64,000 nucleotides of DNA from Straminergon stramineum (lineage: Eukaryota > Streptophyta > Bryopsida > Hypnales > Calliergonaceae): assembly GCA_963920665.1 (NCBI GenBank), contig OY987265.1:42475001-42539000 (forward strand). The letters are read 5' to 3'. The notes under the pieces were generated by a model. It worked only from the letters and a program-made list of their open reading frames with translations, searched no databases and was not told where the DNA came from. The translations under genes and the position numbers were made by a program. Positions within the stretch are counted from its first letter, which is position 1; every line of letters begins with the position of its first letter. Shown here one piece after another: positions 39,401 through 52,440 of this stretch.

Positions 39401-39886
39401 TGGAATGGCAACGCAAGACAGAGAACAAAATGCAACGACATTTTCAAAACCTCGACTGAACTTTTCAAATCTCTATCTCCTTGAAAACGCATAATCTCAC
39501 AGGGAGCAGTTACGCAAGCGGCGAAGTACGCAAGCCCCTCTCATCACAGTATGCGGATCGTTAAAATTCACCTCCTACTCATTCATCTGACCCAATTGCA
39601 CTAATTAGGACTCAAGGTAAACCTCACCGAACAGGAGAGATCACCAAAAACCGCCACCAAGACACGACACCGATCCACGCAACTTCAAACCAGCAGACAA
39701 CAGAGGAAGGAAGAAAGAAACCGGTTGCGCACCAGAGCCGGTGTCGGCGGAAATGAGCGTGACACGGTTGAGTTTCACTTTGTCCACGATGTGATCCTTG
39801 GAACGGCGCACGGGAAGGATGCGCTCCCCCGGGCGCACTCTCTCCCCCGGCATTGCAAGGATCTTGTTCTTCTTCTCTCCCAGCAT
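33471..39886 (-). CDS. DExH8-like RNA helicase with CCCH fingers, 15 exons
   Basis: Resembles Arabidopsis DExH8 (At2g47680), a DEAH/RHA-type ATP-dependent RNA helicase with CCCH fingers. The exons are 39886-39733, 38769-38592, 38338-38162, 38025-37869, 37712-37386, 37197-37051, 36939-36759, 36556-36270, 36020-35895, 35650-35482, 35287-35013, 34759-34564, 34344-33754, 33648-33547 and 33518-33471, about 1,037 residues. Motifs in order: Walker A DTGSGKS (48-54), DEVH box (143-146), SAT (175-177), ATNVAESSVTIPG, and motif VI QRKGRTGR (383-390). The helicase-associated region follows, then CCCH finger 1 (C-x7-C-x5-C-x3-H, 758-776), a second finger split by intron 12, and a Rossmann-like end with LLGEGNFTFAEGLA, as in BMT5-type rRNA methyltransferases (DUF2431). 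Using the only visible GT-AG pair, intron 12 leaves one base too many, which would put a stop three codons later. The final 16-codon exon is the least certain. Phases elsewhere all agree. Confidence 0.9.
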
Positions 39887-42800
39887 GTACTGCCCAAAGG
39901 CAGCGTTTGTTTTTCCTGGGAGCGATTTCGCCTTGAAAAGAGAAGCTCCCCCCGCGGCACAGAACTCAATTCCTCAAGTGGCCGTTTCTGCATCCCCGTT
40001 GCACCAAAAACTCGTCACCAATTCTGTGGAATTCCGAAAGCAGTGACAGATATTCCGTCAAAGACGGAACCGAAGAGACGGAGCGAACGGGCCGAGCAAT
40101 TGAGTCCTTCGCGCAGACAGACAGAACGCCAACACAAGAGAGGACCTGGAATTTAAAATAGGTGTGAACAGGGGACCACGCTCAGGCAACAAGGTTCCGA
40201 CCGTTGGACGGCGCCCTGGAGTCGCTATCCAGGGGCCGGCTGGCAATACCCATTCCTGGCACGGCGCAGTTTGTCTTTGGTGCTTGGCAACTTGTGTTTA
40301 TGGTAACAGCTTTTGGTAGCCCTTAAATGCCGTTAAACTCAAAATAGAAAGTTCTATAGGAAGTTCACTTTTTATCCTCGACATGTTGTAGGAGGCCAGC
40401 ATTGGATTGAATCAGAGTTTTTGATCCAGTGAATGATGTTTGCACTAGAAATCTTATTAACTCTAGAAGGACATGACCCCATGACCAAGTTAGTCACCAA
40501 AATACTCTAATTATTGGATCACTAAGGTAGTAGCACCCATAACCATGAATTTAAAGGTTTTGAACATGATTTCTATTAATAGATATCCAACATATGATTG
40601 AACCCTATTAGCAAGAGAAAAATTATCCTTGCATATTTTCAAATGTATTATTTGGACATTGTGAGTATAAATTTTGAATTTTTAAAGAGCTCACTATAAA
40701 TGCACCTAATACCAACACTAAGGTTTGATATGCAGTTGTAACACATCCTTGTAATCACATCTATTCACTTCCAAAGATTTTCGGAGATTTTAGAGGAGAC
40801 GGTTATAGCTATAGAGGGGGCTATGTGTATTGTTATTTTAGGTGCATTCTTTATTTCTACAATCAACAATGAAGTCATCTAGTGAACCTTTTAGGTTTAC
40901 AATTTTCATACACAAAAAGGACGAAACCTAATTTACCAAAAATGATCCAATTTTGAGATGAATCGATGAATTCTTCAATTCTACAACAATCTAAAAGTCA
41001 TTCATTGGCTACTTTTTCACTTCATTGTCCTGTTTGGATTAACTATGACATATTTTAAACATACAAAGTATATTGTTGATTTTTAAGGGTACTACCTAAT
41101 TGCTTAAACACAAAATAAGAATCCTTGGTAGGGAAGGCGATGTAGATCTAGAGCTCTTAAACCCCTGAAGGACCATATTCCCCTCAAGAGACAAATGAAA
41201 GTTTGGGTACGTAAGGTGGATTGTTTTAAAACCAAATAGGACAAGTTTTGTCAAAACCTAGGAAATCAAATCATTGTAGAATGTTAATCTATGACTATTC
41301 AAAACCTTTTATTCTAGAGCATTCCAATTAAGATAATATCTTGGACATTCTTAGACTAACGTTCTATAACGAATGTAGCTAGGATATTTTGACAAAACAA
41401 AGTATACAATTGAGTTTTAAACAATTTGCCTTACCTCACATTTCAATTTTTTGTATAATTTTTTGAAAGTATTTTTCAAGATAAGAGAATATATTAGCTT
41501 CATGGGAATATCATTTTGAGTTAGTCCTTGCAAACTAAAGTTATGCCACCTAAAGTAATAATAGCCAAAACCAAACAATAAAAAAATATTACTAAAATTA
41601 GAAATAGTTTTTTTTTAATAATTTTTCATTGAATATTTTTTATCTATATAGAAAGCTTTGATTTGTGCCATTTGTATTGTTGATGTGAAAATTATAAAGA
41701 ATCTTGTTTGGAGGGCTATCATCTTTTTTTTTTAAATGATTAACTTATAAGATTTGTTTTTTAACTCATTTCTTACAATTTGAGAGGCCCACATGAATAA
41801 TATATTACTTCCAAAGAACTATCCCACCATCACAATTGATGTGTTTTTGATTCATTATAGAACTATTAACAATTTAGGCTTTTTTTCCATCTTGTATATA
41901 TTGATTCTACTTAACAATTTTAAAAAAATTCCATCTCAAGTTTCTTTGTTTAGATTTTTTTTCTTAGACCTCAAACTCAATTCTCCACCTTTCTTATTTG
42001 TATCTCAAAACTCTTTAGTGTAAAATTTCAAGTTAAGAGGATTCAAAGTCTTAAAATCTTATATAAAAACGAGCCAAAAAAAAGTGTTTTTTTTCAATTT
42101 AAACACTAATATCTTGCAAACTAAATAGTTAAAGTTATAAAATTTCTTTGACACATTCTCATGATAGTATAGTGCAAGATCCTACTATTGGATATCCAAA
42201 AAAAACAAATATTTCATATTTTTCTCTTTGCAATAGAAATGGCAATTTTGGAGTGCTTTTCAATACAACATAATTATGTAACTCATGGGGTCAAGACAAA
42301 ATAAAAAATGATTTGAGAAGAAGAATCTATAAATAAGCTCTTCAATTTGGCATGTTTTCCTTCTCTTCCCATCCCTACATGAACTAGTTCAAAATATTAC
42401 ACAAAAATTAAGAAGAATTGATGACCACACTAGTCACATCACTGAAGAATAGACAAAAATGATTTTTTCCATATATTTAGATCGATGTTCACTAAAAAAA
42501 GACTCTTTACAGTTAGAAAAGAAGAGTATGCAAACTGAATTTCAGAGCTTTGCAGAGTGTCAAGTTGGCCATGAACTCAACCGATCGTTTCAACTCGGAT
42601 ACAACTATCAGTTCTAGCGTTCGGCTTTACATTCCCAAACCAAGGAGCGAAGATTGCTAACCCCATCCTAGCATTTGCCTTGGTTTCGTACGTTAATTCA
42701 CACACTGACAGGAATTTGACTGCTCTCAAGCTTTCACCAATTACCTTGTATACTTCTGAACAGGCAGTCAAATGCAGGTAGAATTTTATGTGCAAGGACT

Positions 42801-43264
42801 GCAGGCATGTTTCTAAGGGATTCCGCCTTGTGAAAACACAAGGCCACGTCTCCTGCCGCTGCAGAGGCAAAAAAAGAAACGGTAATTTCTGTTTACTACA
42901 TCATAAGATTCTTGATTCACACGAAGCCTATATCTCTAAAAGGCCACTGATAGACGTGCAAGCAGTGGCAAGGGTCACAAGCAGCTAGTCTTGCCGTTTA
43001 AACTCGTGTGCAGTATGACAAAGTAAATTACTGTCGTTCTGACATTCTTCAGGTGCTATACAGTTGACTGATCTCCAAAAGGAAAGCATGACGTACTGAC
43101 ACGTGATCATCCCAAAAACGATGGACCTGTGTAAGGGCCTTCCCATGTGCCCAATCTAAGGGTAAGCACAAGGGAACTCGAGGGTGACGAGGAAATCAGA
43201 GGCTAGACGCCTAGACCTGAAAAACTTGGTAGCAAACCTTGTAGCAACGACGCTTGCCTCAAGA
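39887..43264. other. Helicase promoter, AT-rich spacer and MND1 3' region
   Basis: Bases 39887-40260 are GC- and CpG-rich and likely form the helicase leader and promoter. From 40.3 to 42.5 kb the DNA is AT-rich and includes a minus-oriented copy of the dispersed core at about 41645-41705. From 42.54 to 43.26 kb the composition rises again. This is probably 3' UTR of MND1; 60-100-codon frames on both strands there have no recognisable content. Confidence 0.55.
41645..41705 (-). repeat. Dispersed core repeat, minus-oriented copy
   Basis: Reads AGAAAGCTTTGATTTGTGCC then TTTGTATTGTTGATGTGAAAATTAT on the plus strand, the reverse complement of the core at 60590-60650 and 1521-1575. It lies inside non-coding AT-rich DNA. 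Confidence 0.5.
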
Positions 43265-45828
43265 TCACTCCACATAGTCGAAGTCTTCGGTAATACCTAC
43301 CTGGTGAGAACAATGAAAAAGGTGCATAACAAGGTAAGAACTTCCCCTATCTTTCGAGATAAACTGGTGCCATAGCACTGCTGTGGTTACCTACGTAAAT
43401 ACAGAGATCTTAACCGCAAGCATTGCTCAAACTCTCAGAATAATATGTGTGCAACTTCAGATATTGTGATAATTGATGTCTACCTCTTTGTAAAGCTCTT
43501 CAAGCTTATCTCGTGCTTCTGGGAATTTCTTCAAACACCATTTTTGTAGTGCAAAAATATTGTCTAAAAAAAGAGACGGAATTCAAAAGCAAGAAGAAAC
43601 ACGAAGTTATTAAGTGAGAAGGTAAAGAATGTTCTTCCAAATTTGCTTTTTGAAGGACCTCAATTTCATGATCCATCATATGCCGATAAAAGATAAACAT
43701 GACAATAAAATGTAGGTTGCGTACAAGACGCTCACCTGTCCATCGATTGACAGAATCATGGGTAACCTTGGTTGCATTCCCTGAAATACAAGTAGCGCAC
43801 CAACATTAGAATCAGCACACTAAGCGATAAATACAAAAAAAACTTAAATAAAACGAGCTCGAGTTAGAGGGAAAACAAAGAAGAAAGCTCACTCATAGCT
43901 TCATAGACTGCTGGATCGTTATCAGAATACTTGTTAATCTCCTCCTGCAAAATACGATATCGTACAACTCATTGATGAATACAGGATACATGAGTCATTG
44001 TGCACGACAAATTGTAAGCCGAAGTTGACCGTCAGAAGTAAGATCTGCTAATGTAGGCTCTACAAAAAACAATACCTGGAGTTCTTTGTGCTTTTTATCC
44101 ACGGCATTCAAATCTATTAAAGCCGCTTGCCGCTCATCCTGGACAAGCAGACATGAGTAGTCGTTAACTCACGTTGTTATTTCAGACTTTCTTCAGAGTG
44201 CAGGGTCCAGACTTTCCATCTGAAGCTAAACGTCGAGTAATAGAGATGACCATTGATTAAACTAATGTCAGAATCCCCAGTCCACATGAAACTCCTGATT
44301 ACAAGGTTCATAGAAAGTAGATTGAATCAGTCAAACGTGCCCAGTTTTAAACGGTTAAGAAGGTACTACAATAATGATTAACCTTCTTCGATATACACAG
44401 ATACTTGGGAAGAAAAGGAGAACAGAATGGAAGCTACGTAGACTCAGGACCTGTGAAGAATCCTATTTACCGAGTCCTCTCGACCTTCCTTAGAACTTTC
44501 AAGTTTGGCCTCCAGTTCTGATTCTCGTTTTTTCAAAGTCGCATGATCACCCTCCAATTTCGCACGCACTTGCCGTAGCTGTAAGAGCACATCATATCTC
44601 AGAACCCAACCAGAAAACAATTGGGTCACGACTTACAGTGAACATATTTCTTGTCGTCTTGAGACAGATGAACTGCAAAACATTGGGACGAATGCTATGT
44701 CCGACATGATGCTTTCTAATCAGTAGCCTTCACATTCTTCGATGACTGCTGCATGGCAGATTGGCTTTGTTTACCAGTTTACCTCACATAGAATTCTAAG
44801 TACAACTAAATGCTACGATTTAGTAAGAAATGGAGTTTTCATTATGTGCGAGTATTTAAGATGTGAGATGTAATAAATCCCATGTCTCTGTCGAGATTCT
44901 ATGCTGTTCACTGCGCACTTCTGCAATTTCGCAGCAAAGACAATATGTATGAGAAAATCTCAAGTCCGGCAGTACCTGATTCCCAGCAAGACTTGGAAGA
45001 CTCCAAAAGTATACCTGCAAAAGGCCGTGGTAGGACGAAGTTACAGAGAAGTTAAATTGTGAAGTGGATGTATACCCATATGTTGGCAAACAGTCGAGTT
45101 CTAAGCACCAAGCGCTTAGAATTCTTCAACCTGTGTAAAGAACCCCTTTTCTCCAGTCTCTCTAAGAGAAAATCAGCAGTAACCTGCCTTGGATTCCAAT
45201 GACATCATGCATACGAGAACGAAGATAGAAAACCAGTTATCAGTGCAATTGGTCATCCTCCGAAAGTTGGAACATCATAGAACAGTACTTGCTATATTAA
45301 ATTGTAAGCTTTCTACATCGTAGCAGCATACTATTATGAACGTTATGATGACTTACAGAAGTTCCAATCTTATCTTTGAAAACAAGATCGTCGTCCACTA
45401 GGCTCTGTATCACATCTTTCACTGACTGACTGATAACACCCTTCTTTGGACCAAGCTTCTCCAGATCTTTCAGCTTCAAAATCAACCACAATACTCAGCA
45501 TCAGAAACTGGTAGTATCCACCTAATCGTTTGCTAAAGAGCACCAAGAAGATTCTCTTATAGGTTGAACTCAACACACATTTTTTGCTGGTTCTCAGATC
45601 TGGCATCATGTTGCATAAGCACAACATTCTGACTTGTTATGTATTCTACATCTCACTAGGACTGATAACACAGAACTTAAGTACCTGGAAGAAACTCTGG
45701 CTATCATAAAACACTTCAAGCATTTTGTCCCGCTTTTCTTCCAAAGATAACCCTCTCTTCTTCGACTGCCAAATTTCACATAACATGTTGTCAGTCAGTT
45801 CTGCAATTCTCGCTTGCTCATCGACCAT
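43265..45828 (-). CDS. MND1: MND1, meiotic recombination coiled-coil protein
   Basis: MND1 pairs with HOP2; the complex stimulates RAD51 and DMC1 strand exchange during meiotic homologous recombination in the nucleus. The exons are 45828-45685, 45473-45357, 45014-44976, 44578-44471, 44138-44076, 43944-43893, 43780-43736, 43563-43484 and 43300-43265. All introns are GT-AG with matching phases. The protein shows the N-terminal winged-helix block [16 protein letters not shown], then [20 protein letters not shown] and LVDDDLV, a short VYFWSLPS strand, a heptad-rich coiled coil, the NRWTDNIFAL motif, and the ending [11 protein letters not shown]. As written from the ATG at 45828 it has 227 residues, including a 20-residue extension before SKKRG. 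If bases 45825-45766 are removed as a 60-base GT-AG intron, the start becomes Met-Ser-Lys-Lys and the length 207, which is the usual family form. Confidence 0.94.
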
Positions 45829-45900
45829 CTCCTACAAGTTATTTGACAGCAGTGGCTTGTCGTATAGGAGAATCTTTAAAGTGGGGCAATCGTCCTAAAA

Positions 45901-46465
45901 AATTAGCTAAGCCGGACCAAACCAAAGGGACTGAGAACGTAGTCTCTAATTTCTAAAATAGCATAACTAATTCTGCACTTCTTGAGTAGGAGTGTAACTC
46001 ACCATATTTTATATTTTCGTAAACACAGCAATTCAACGAAACTCACACTAAGCTCTTCACCACGGGCAGTAGTTTGCGAATCCTTCGTTGGTCCGGCCTC
46101 CGTGGTGTGATTCTTAGCAAAATGAAGCGCCAATACCTGAATTCTCATCATCAGATAATAGTAATTACTCAAATGCAATTACCCTCTTGAATTAGCTTAG
46201 CCAGACCACATTAAAAAGACCGACAATGTCGTCTCTAATTTCCAACATAGCATACAGACTGACTCCGCACATCTCCAGTAAGAGTGTAAGTCGACATATT
46301 CTGTACTCTCGAATAGACAGGAATTCGAAGACCTTTACACTAAGATATTCACATAGAGCAGTGATTTATGCTCAATCGATTCCCTCGTATTGTGCTTCCG
46401 CGCGAAAACAAAGCAGAATAGCAGAATTCTCATCATCACGTAATGACAAACTCTCGAAATGTAAA
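45901..46465. repeat. Diverged tandem duplication (unit about 290 bases)
   Basis: Two adjacent copies, about 45901-46180 and 46190-46465, align in order: AATTAGCT(A/T)AGCC, GTC(T)CTCTAATTTC, ATAGCATA, AGGAGTGTAA or AGAGTGTAA, ACACTAAG, TTTGCG or TTTATG, and AATTCTCATCATCA. They lie just 5' of MND1 on its strand. In copy 1 the minus strand holds a possible 30-codon exon (about 46135-46048) bounded by AG and a good GTGAGT donor; the matching part of copy 2 has stops and is decayed. Confidence 0.6.
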
Positions 46466-48589
46466 GCACAGAATAGTTGCAATTTCGAGGAACGAATACG
46501 CTGTACCTTTATTTCAAGACGGCATCCTCATCCAGCAGTATCCATCTCGGGATAGCAAACCACAAATTAAGAGATGATGGCGGAAACTCAAAGTACTCCC
46601 TCGACAATCAGAAGTTCTCCACCGCCCGAAGGATAATTCCGCCACTTCGAGTACTGCAAACGATGTCGAGCAAGAGAAGTCTCAAATCGGAGAAGAGCAT
46701 GGGATCTTACGAATACGCCATGAATGCAATTTTGAGCTAGAAAGAGCGGCGATGCGGCAGAGCTTCCTGGAGGTTCTACTGCACGGTAATAGGGGAGGAG
46801 CTGGACTGCACCGAGGTCTTGAACGAAGGGCTGATCATGCTTCCCGCTCAAAATTGGAGTCCTTGGTGGAAATCCATCATACGCCCAATTTGACGTGCTA
46901 AAAGTTTACGTCTATTTTGAGGAGCCCTCAAAATTCTTGTTCCCCACCCATGCTCATCAAAAGAGTATCATAAATAGTCAATTAATTAATCACTAAGTAG
47001 AATATAGGATAAAGTTCATTAAACTTAAAATGAATAATGATTTCAAAGGCCATTGCTTGACTAGCTAAGATTGAAAGCCTTGAGAATATTTTGAGGGTTC
47101 TAAAGGATTTGGCATCCCAATTTGACATGTGCTAGACCCTTGGTGTATGCTAATGTGAATGCTCTTAAAGTGTAAATTAAATTATGTCATGTTCACACAT
47201 GAGCAATGTTTTGAGGACTAACAATTGCAAAATTAGATGATGCTTAGAAACCATTGATGTTCAATTGAATTAGAACCAATGCAATCCTTCCATTGTCCAA
47301 CGGGTCCAATATTTTGCAAATTAGATCCTATTACAAAAAATTTGATGGTCACACGAATTAAAAACTAGTTCAATCCCTCCATCATTCAATACAAAATTTC
47401 CACATTCAAAAAATGAAAGCTTTGGCATTTAATCCTTCCAAAATCCAAGAAAGCCTAGAAATTCACATAGAATGACACCAAAATTAGAAGTCAATTGCTA
47501 GGGCATGAAGATCAAAATTAGTTTGCAAGCATAGTTGTAAATGACAAATCATTGTTGATTGTTTAGGATTTTGATGCCCACTAGTATTCTCTTGAGTTGA
47601 GGGGATTTACATACCAAGGTTGACAAGATTTTCAAAGTTTATCAAATTGAAAGGCACAACATACAAATTTTTTAGCACATTGAGCACCAATATTTGCTTT
47701 CATCTACTAGGTCTTGCATTACCAATTATCAAAAGTAGCTGCAATACAAAGAAAAGTTACTTGTCCAAGAAAGGATTGTAAGACCACAATTATTGGTAAT
47801 TGGTTTCAAAACCACAAGAATATAAAACACCACTACCAAGGACTTCAAATTTTCATTTTTGACAAACTTAATATTTTGAAATACCTACCAAGACTTTTAG
47901 AGGTGTCAACAAATAGTTTTTTGATACCTTGTCATAAATATCTACCACATGAATTTGCCATGTAGATTTGGCAAATACCAAATAGAGCACTTGACAAAGT
48001 ATGTGTAAACAGCAAAAGCAAGTACAATCTATAATACCCTCATTAAAAGCAAGTAGGAACATACCTTTTGGAAACGTAACTTGTTTTATATTTCATAACA
48101 TTCTTCAATGGTAAATATGGCATAGCATTCTTGAACTATTGACTGCAATACCTTTTTTTTCTACACTTCTTGCTCCCTCAATAGTTTTGAATGAAAAAAT
48201 TTCCTCATAAATTGTATATCAAGGCCACACTGACACAAATTTGTAGTATTATGGTGAAATTGTAGAGCACTATAGAAAAGATACATGTCTCATGTTATTC
48301 AACAATGTTACATGGGTCTTTCCACAATGTCATTATTAACCCCTAAAGGATCTGACTTGTATTTTTGGCAACATGTACATGTGAGTAGAGATTTGCATTA
48401 GGGGGGAATTGAACCCAAGGGGGGGCTACTTCATAGTGCAAAAAATTGGGTGGAAAAGAGCCTTTTCAACTCAACATGTGGACAAGGAATATCTTCCATC
48501 AGTGCTAAATTTCATTTCATTTGAGTATACAAGTGAAAAGTTATGATGCAAAATGTTGTTTGTTTTTCAACTTGGGCAACCTAGGTAGA

Positions 48590-49010
48590 TAAAAAAAATC
48601 ACTTTTTTCAAAAATGAAAATTTGAAATTAGTTTTCTAGATTAATCCATACAAAGAAAGCTTTAAATTATTCCATTTTGATCAATGAGATGAAAGTTACG
48701 AGGAGTTTTAGTTTGCGGGCACTTATAGAAAGTCTACTCTACAATAAACTTTGAAGTTCTTTATTTAACTCAATTTTTCATATCTTTTGAAAAAAAGAAA
48801 ATTTTAGGTTGTAGATTCTTTATAATAACATTATAGTCACTGGGATTGGCATTTTTCAATTTCACAACAAAATTCTTAACAATTTCATATTTGAATCATT
48901 CTCTAATTCTTTCTACTTACTATTTTTTCCTATGTATTGTACAATTCCAAATGATCTAAAAAGTTTCAAGCATGTAGCCAACTTGCCTTGAAGAATGAAT
49001 CTAAAGAAGC
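48590..49010 (-). repeat. Dispersed repeat block, minus-oriented copy
   Basis: Reverse complement of about 1200-1640. Landmarks on the plus strand in order are AAAGCTTTAAATTATTCCATTTTG, GATGAAAGTTACGAGGAGTTTT, GGGATTGGCATTTTTCAATT, TTCTTTCTACTTACTA and GTAGCCAACTTGCCTTGAAGA. No coding potential. Confidence 0.7.
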
Positions 49011-50204
49011 ACCATTAGTTTGGACATTTTTATATATAAATGTGACCTTTTGGAGCATTTTTGGTGAACACATAGTCTAAGAACTTTAGGGGTTAATAAC
49101 AAGAATATATTTGTGTTATAGTGCCCCAAACTCATAAGTTAGCTTGCATTCCATATCCCTTCCCTCGAGGCTCAAAAATGTTATGTTATTTGTGCAAAAT
49201 TTGTCTATTTAAGGTAAATACATCGAATTATCTATGAATGACCCAATCCACATTGTTCATGATATTAAAATGCTTAATTTTTATAGGATTTTTTTGAAAG
49301 TCGAAAAAGTGCTATATAAGTTTTCTTATAATTTTTTGGAATTCTATACAATTAAAAAATAAAAATTTCAAAGTGCCAAAATAGAAGAACTAAAAAACCC
49401 TAAGATTCATAAATAGAGGCATTGCCCCCTTAAAGACTAGGAGATAGTTCAAATTTTCCAAATTGTGAAGATGTACTATAAAATGCAACTTAAAATAATA
49501 ACTTATTGACAACTCAAATATTTTTATAAAATATGATTTACAAATCCTATCCACAAAATTATATCACCTAGTATACAAACCAATATTTTTCAAAAAAATT
49601 GAGGGTAAAAATTGAAAATTCCTTCTAAAATTGATTGTAGATTGAATATTTATAATTTTTACAAGAGTTCTTTTCCTCAAAGTTCAAAATGTTTAAGTTT
49701 AAATTAGAGTGATTTTTGGAAATTTGTATTTTACCTTTTTATTCAAGTCATTTTTGAAGGATCATTTATTGGATTGAAAAAGTTATTTTTTGAAGTCCTA
49801 CTCACCATTATCCTTTGAATTATATGATATTTGCAAAGAAAAGTCTTACGAATCTACACATGATACAAATACAAAAATCTTCACAAAAATCAATAGATGG
49901 AAAAATACATTTTTGTATACCTGGGATGTATTTACATTCATCTATTGTCTAAAATTTGAATGCTTGGTCTTTAAGGGGGTACCATATAGTCAAGAATTTG
50001 TAAGGGGATGTCCCAATTAGATCCAAGTCAAATACTTCCACTTACATTTGCCTCAAATCTAATGCTATGGATTGAAGGACTGGAGACTTTGTACGGTAAC
50101 TTACCTTGATATAGTTTGAATATTGCCTTCCTTGAAAAGTGAGCCAATGTTTAATGAACATAGACACTCATAGTGGAACAACTTGTTTAACCCCAAAAGG
50201 ACTA

Positions 50205-50790
50205 AGGTAAACCAACCTATGACACACAAAATGGTTGGTTTGCCTTTGTCACATTATTGAAAAAAAATTATTTATTTATTCCATACAAAGACAAATGTGT
50301 AAATTGGAGAGAGCCATTGAAATTTATATATTTTTTTGACAAATTATGAATTTTGAAGAGTGTTGCCTAATTTTTCAAAGAAGTCTCTAGACTAACTCAT
50401 AACAAAATAAAAATAGTATCCATAATGATCATCTTACCACCTAAATCAATCATAATGTTTTCTAACATAGCTACAACATTTCTTAACATGGCCACATCAT
50501 AAAGGAATATAAAAATCCCTTCTTGAGATGAATTTAAACTAAAAAAGTAGAAGTTCCTAAAGCAACTCTTTTGCAATGAAATGACTTTCATTTGTTTTAA
50601 AAAAAAAGAAGTCACTAATAACTCCATCACCATCACCCTAGGCATTGATTTTGGACACTAACCAACCTAATGAAGTCCTAATTTCATTTATTAGAATTTT
50701 TTTGCTATGGTGTGATGTAAGACTATAATGGGTCATTTCCTAGGTGTCTAGATTGGGTAGTTTGCGTGTTATAGGTTGGTTTATCTAAAA
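50205..50790 (+). repeat. Repeat pair, uninterrupted copy A
   Basis: Aligns in order, with divergence, to 58168-59125. Shared blocks are CCTATGACA, GTTTGCCTT, TTGACAAA(T/G)TATGAAT, TAATG(A/G)TCATCTTACCACCTA, TTCTAA(C/T)AT, GAAGTTCCTA, and GGGTCATT...CCTAG(G/A)TGTCTA(G/A)ATTGGGT near the end. This copy lacks the 417-base inverted-repeat element present in copy B. Confidence 0.7.
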
Positions 50791-51021
50791 GAGACATCTT
50801 TGTTTTTTTTGAGAACTCATGCACGCTTTGCTGACATCGTAACCCGAAAATCTTTAGTTTGCATGAAACTTAGGATGGATGCTAATCATCCTAATCTAGA
50901 TCATTCTAATAAATATTGCAAAAATTAGAAGGGTTATTTTCAATTTCATTGTCAAACTAGGCAACTCGAATATATTCTAAAACACTATTAATTCATTTTT
51001 ATTGAAATGTAAAATTTGATA

Positions 51022-51090
51022 CCTACTGTAAAACATTTGAATCATTCAAATCCAAATAATGGGGTGAAAATTACAAGGAGTTTTAATTTG
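51022..51090 (-). repeat. Dispersed core repeat, minus-oriented copy
   Basis: The plus strand reads CATTTGAATCATTCAAATCC, then GGGGTGAAAATTACAAGGAG, the reverse complement of the core and of part of the block at 1500-1575. It lies immediately left of the MITE-like element at 51118. Confidence 0.5.
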
Positions 51091-51117
51091 TAGATAATGA
51101 ATGTAAAAAAAACATAT

Positions 51118-51539
51118 CATTAGGGAAAGTTTGAGCTCAAAAGAAGGCTGTTAGTTCCCAAACAACGAGGAATGCTGGCCGGATACATGGGAAAAAAAAA
51201 TTAATTATTTTTATAAATTTAATTTAAAATTCAGCAAACTGCATGGACAGTTTTACAAAATATTTTTAAAAAAGTATTTTTATGGAATTTTTTTCTATTA
51301 TTAAAATAAATCCGAAATTTCAAAAGTAAAAAAACTGTCAGATATCTGATGCCACATCAAATTGTGATTATTTTCTTATTTTTTATTTAAGTTTTTTCTG
51401 ATTTCTACTTATTTTTTTAATATACAATTTTTTTAAATTATTTTTTCATTTTTTAATATTCTAGCCAACAGTTAGAGGTTCACAATTTGGGGAATTAGCC
51501 CTTAGACAACCTTCTTTTGAGCTCAAACTTTTCCTAAGG
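51118..51539. mobile_element. MITE-like element, CATTAG family, copy 2
   Basis: The left end begins CATTAGGGAAAGTTTGAGCT and the reverse complement of the right end begins CCTTAGGAAAAGTTTGAGCT; pairing continues over CAAAAGAAGG. The interior is AT-rich with a GATGCCACATCAAAT centre, comparable to the GTGGCAC...GTGCCA centre of copies 1 and 3. It has no coding capacity. The ends agree with the family only in the first 10-12 bases, so this is a distant member. Confidence 0.6.
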
Positions 51540-52440
51540 AAAGTTGCATATTGACCTCAATTTTGAAAATTTTAAAATATAAACTAAAACATAAGTTACC
51601 AATTGTTTAGTAAAACATTCTCACCATTGAAACTAATGTTTCTCAATTATATATAAAAGCTATTAGCATTTAAATCTTTCTTTTCATTTAGTACCACCTT
51701 TTATTTATATTTTTTAAAGATGAATATGAAAGTTTTTTTGGTTAAATTTTTTTAAATATATTCACAATCCATTATACAACATATTGACCAATATGCAAAA
51801 GTTATTGGATATGCAAGGGTTTTTTTTTTTTTAAATGTTGAATGACAAAAGTTCATCTTTTAGAAGGGCTAGAAAAGACTACATTTTGAAGTTTAGGGAC
51901 TTTGAACTTGCAATTAATGGGAGGATCCTCTCTAAAATTTAGGAAAGATGTACTTGAACAAATTAACTAAAAGTTACTATTTTTGGATTTGTTAAAAATA
52001 AATATAGATGAAGATTTTAGCCTTACTTTGCATACAAGTATTTTGAGGTAATTTTGGGCCTCTAAACATGAAAAAAATTTAAGGGTTAAATTGGCTAGAA
52101 AATTTGTGTCTTGTTTTGATTTCCTAAAATATTTTAGCTTTGACTCCACTTTTGTGTCTCATTAACCTCTAAAGTCCCATTGTTCCCTTAGAGGATAACT
52201 TGGATTTTAGACAAGCTTATATAGTCTCAACATTTGTTGTGATTTTATAAAATTTTGAGTGAAGATAGAAAAACACATTACCTTTCTAGTTGTATAATTT
52301 TTATTTCAATTAGAGCCCAAGAGCAAAATTTGTGGTACAATAAGTCTACATTTTAGTTTAGCAAGCAAAAAAAGTCGAGCCCACAAACACTTAAAATTAA
52401 AAATAAATTAAAAATTATTTCTCATAGATTGTTTTTTTAT

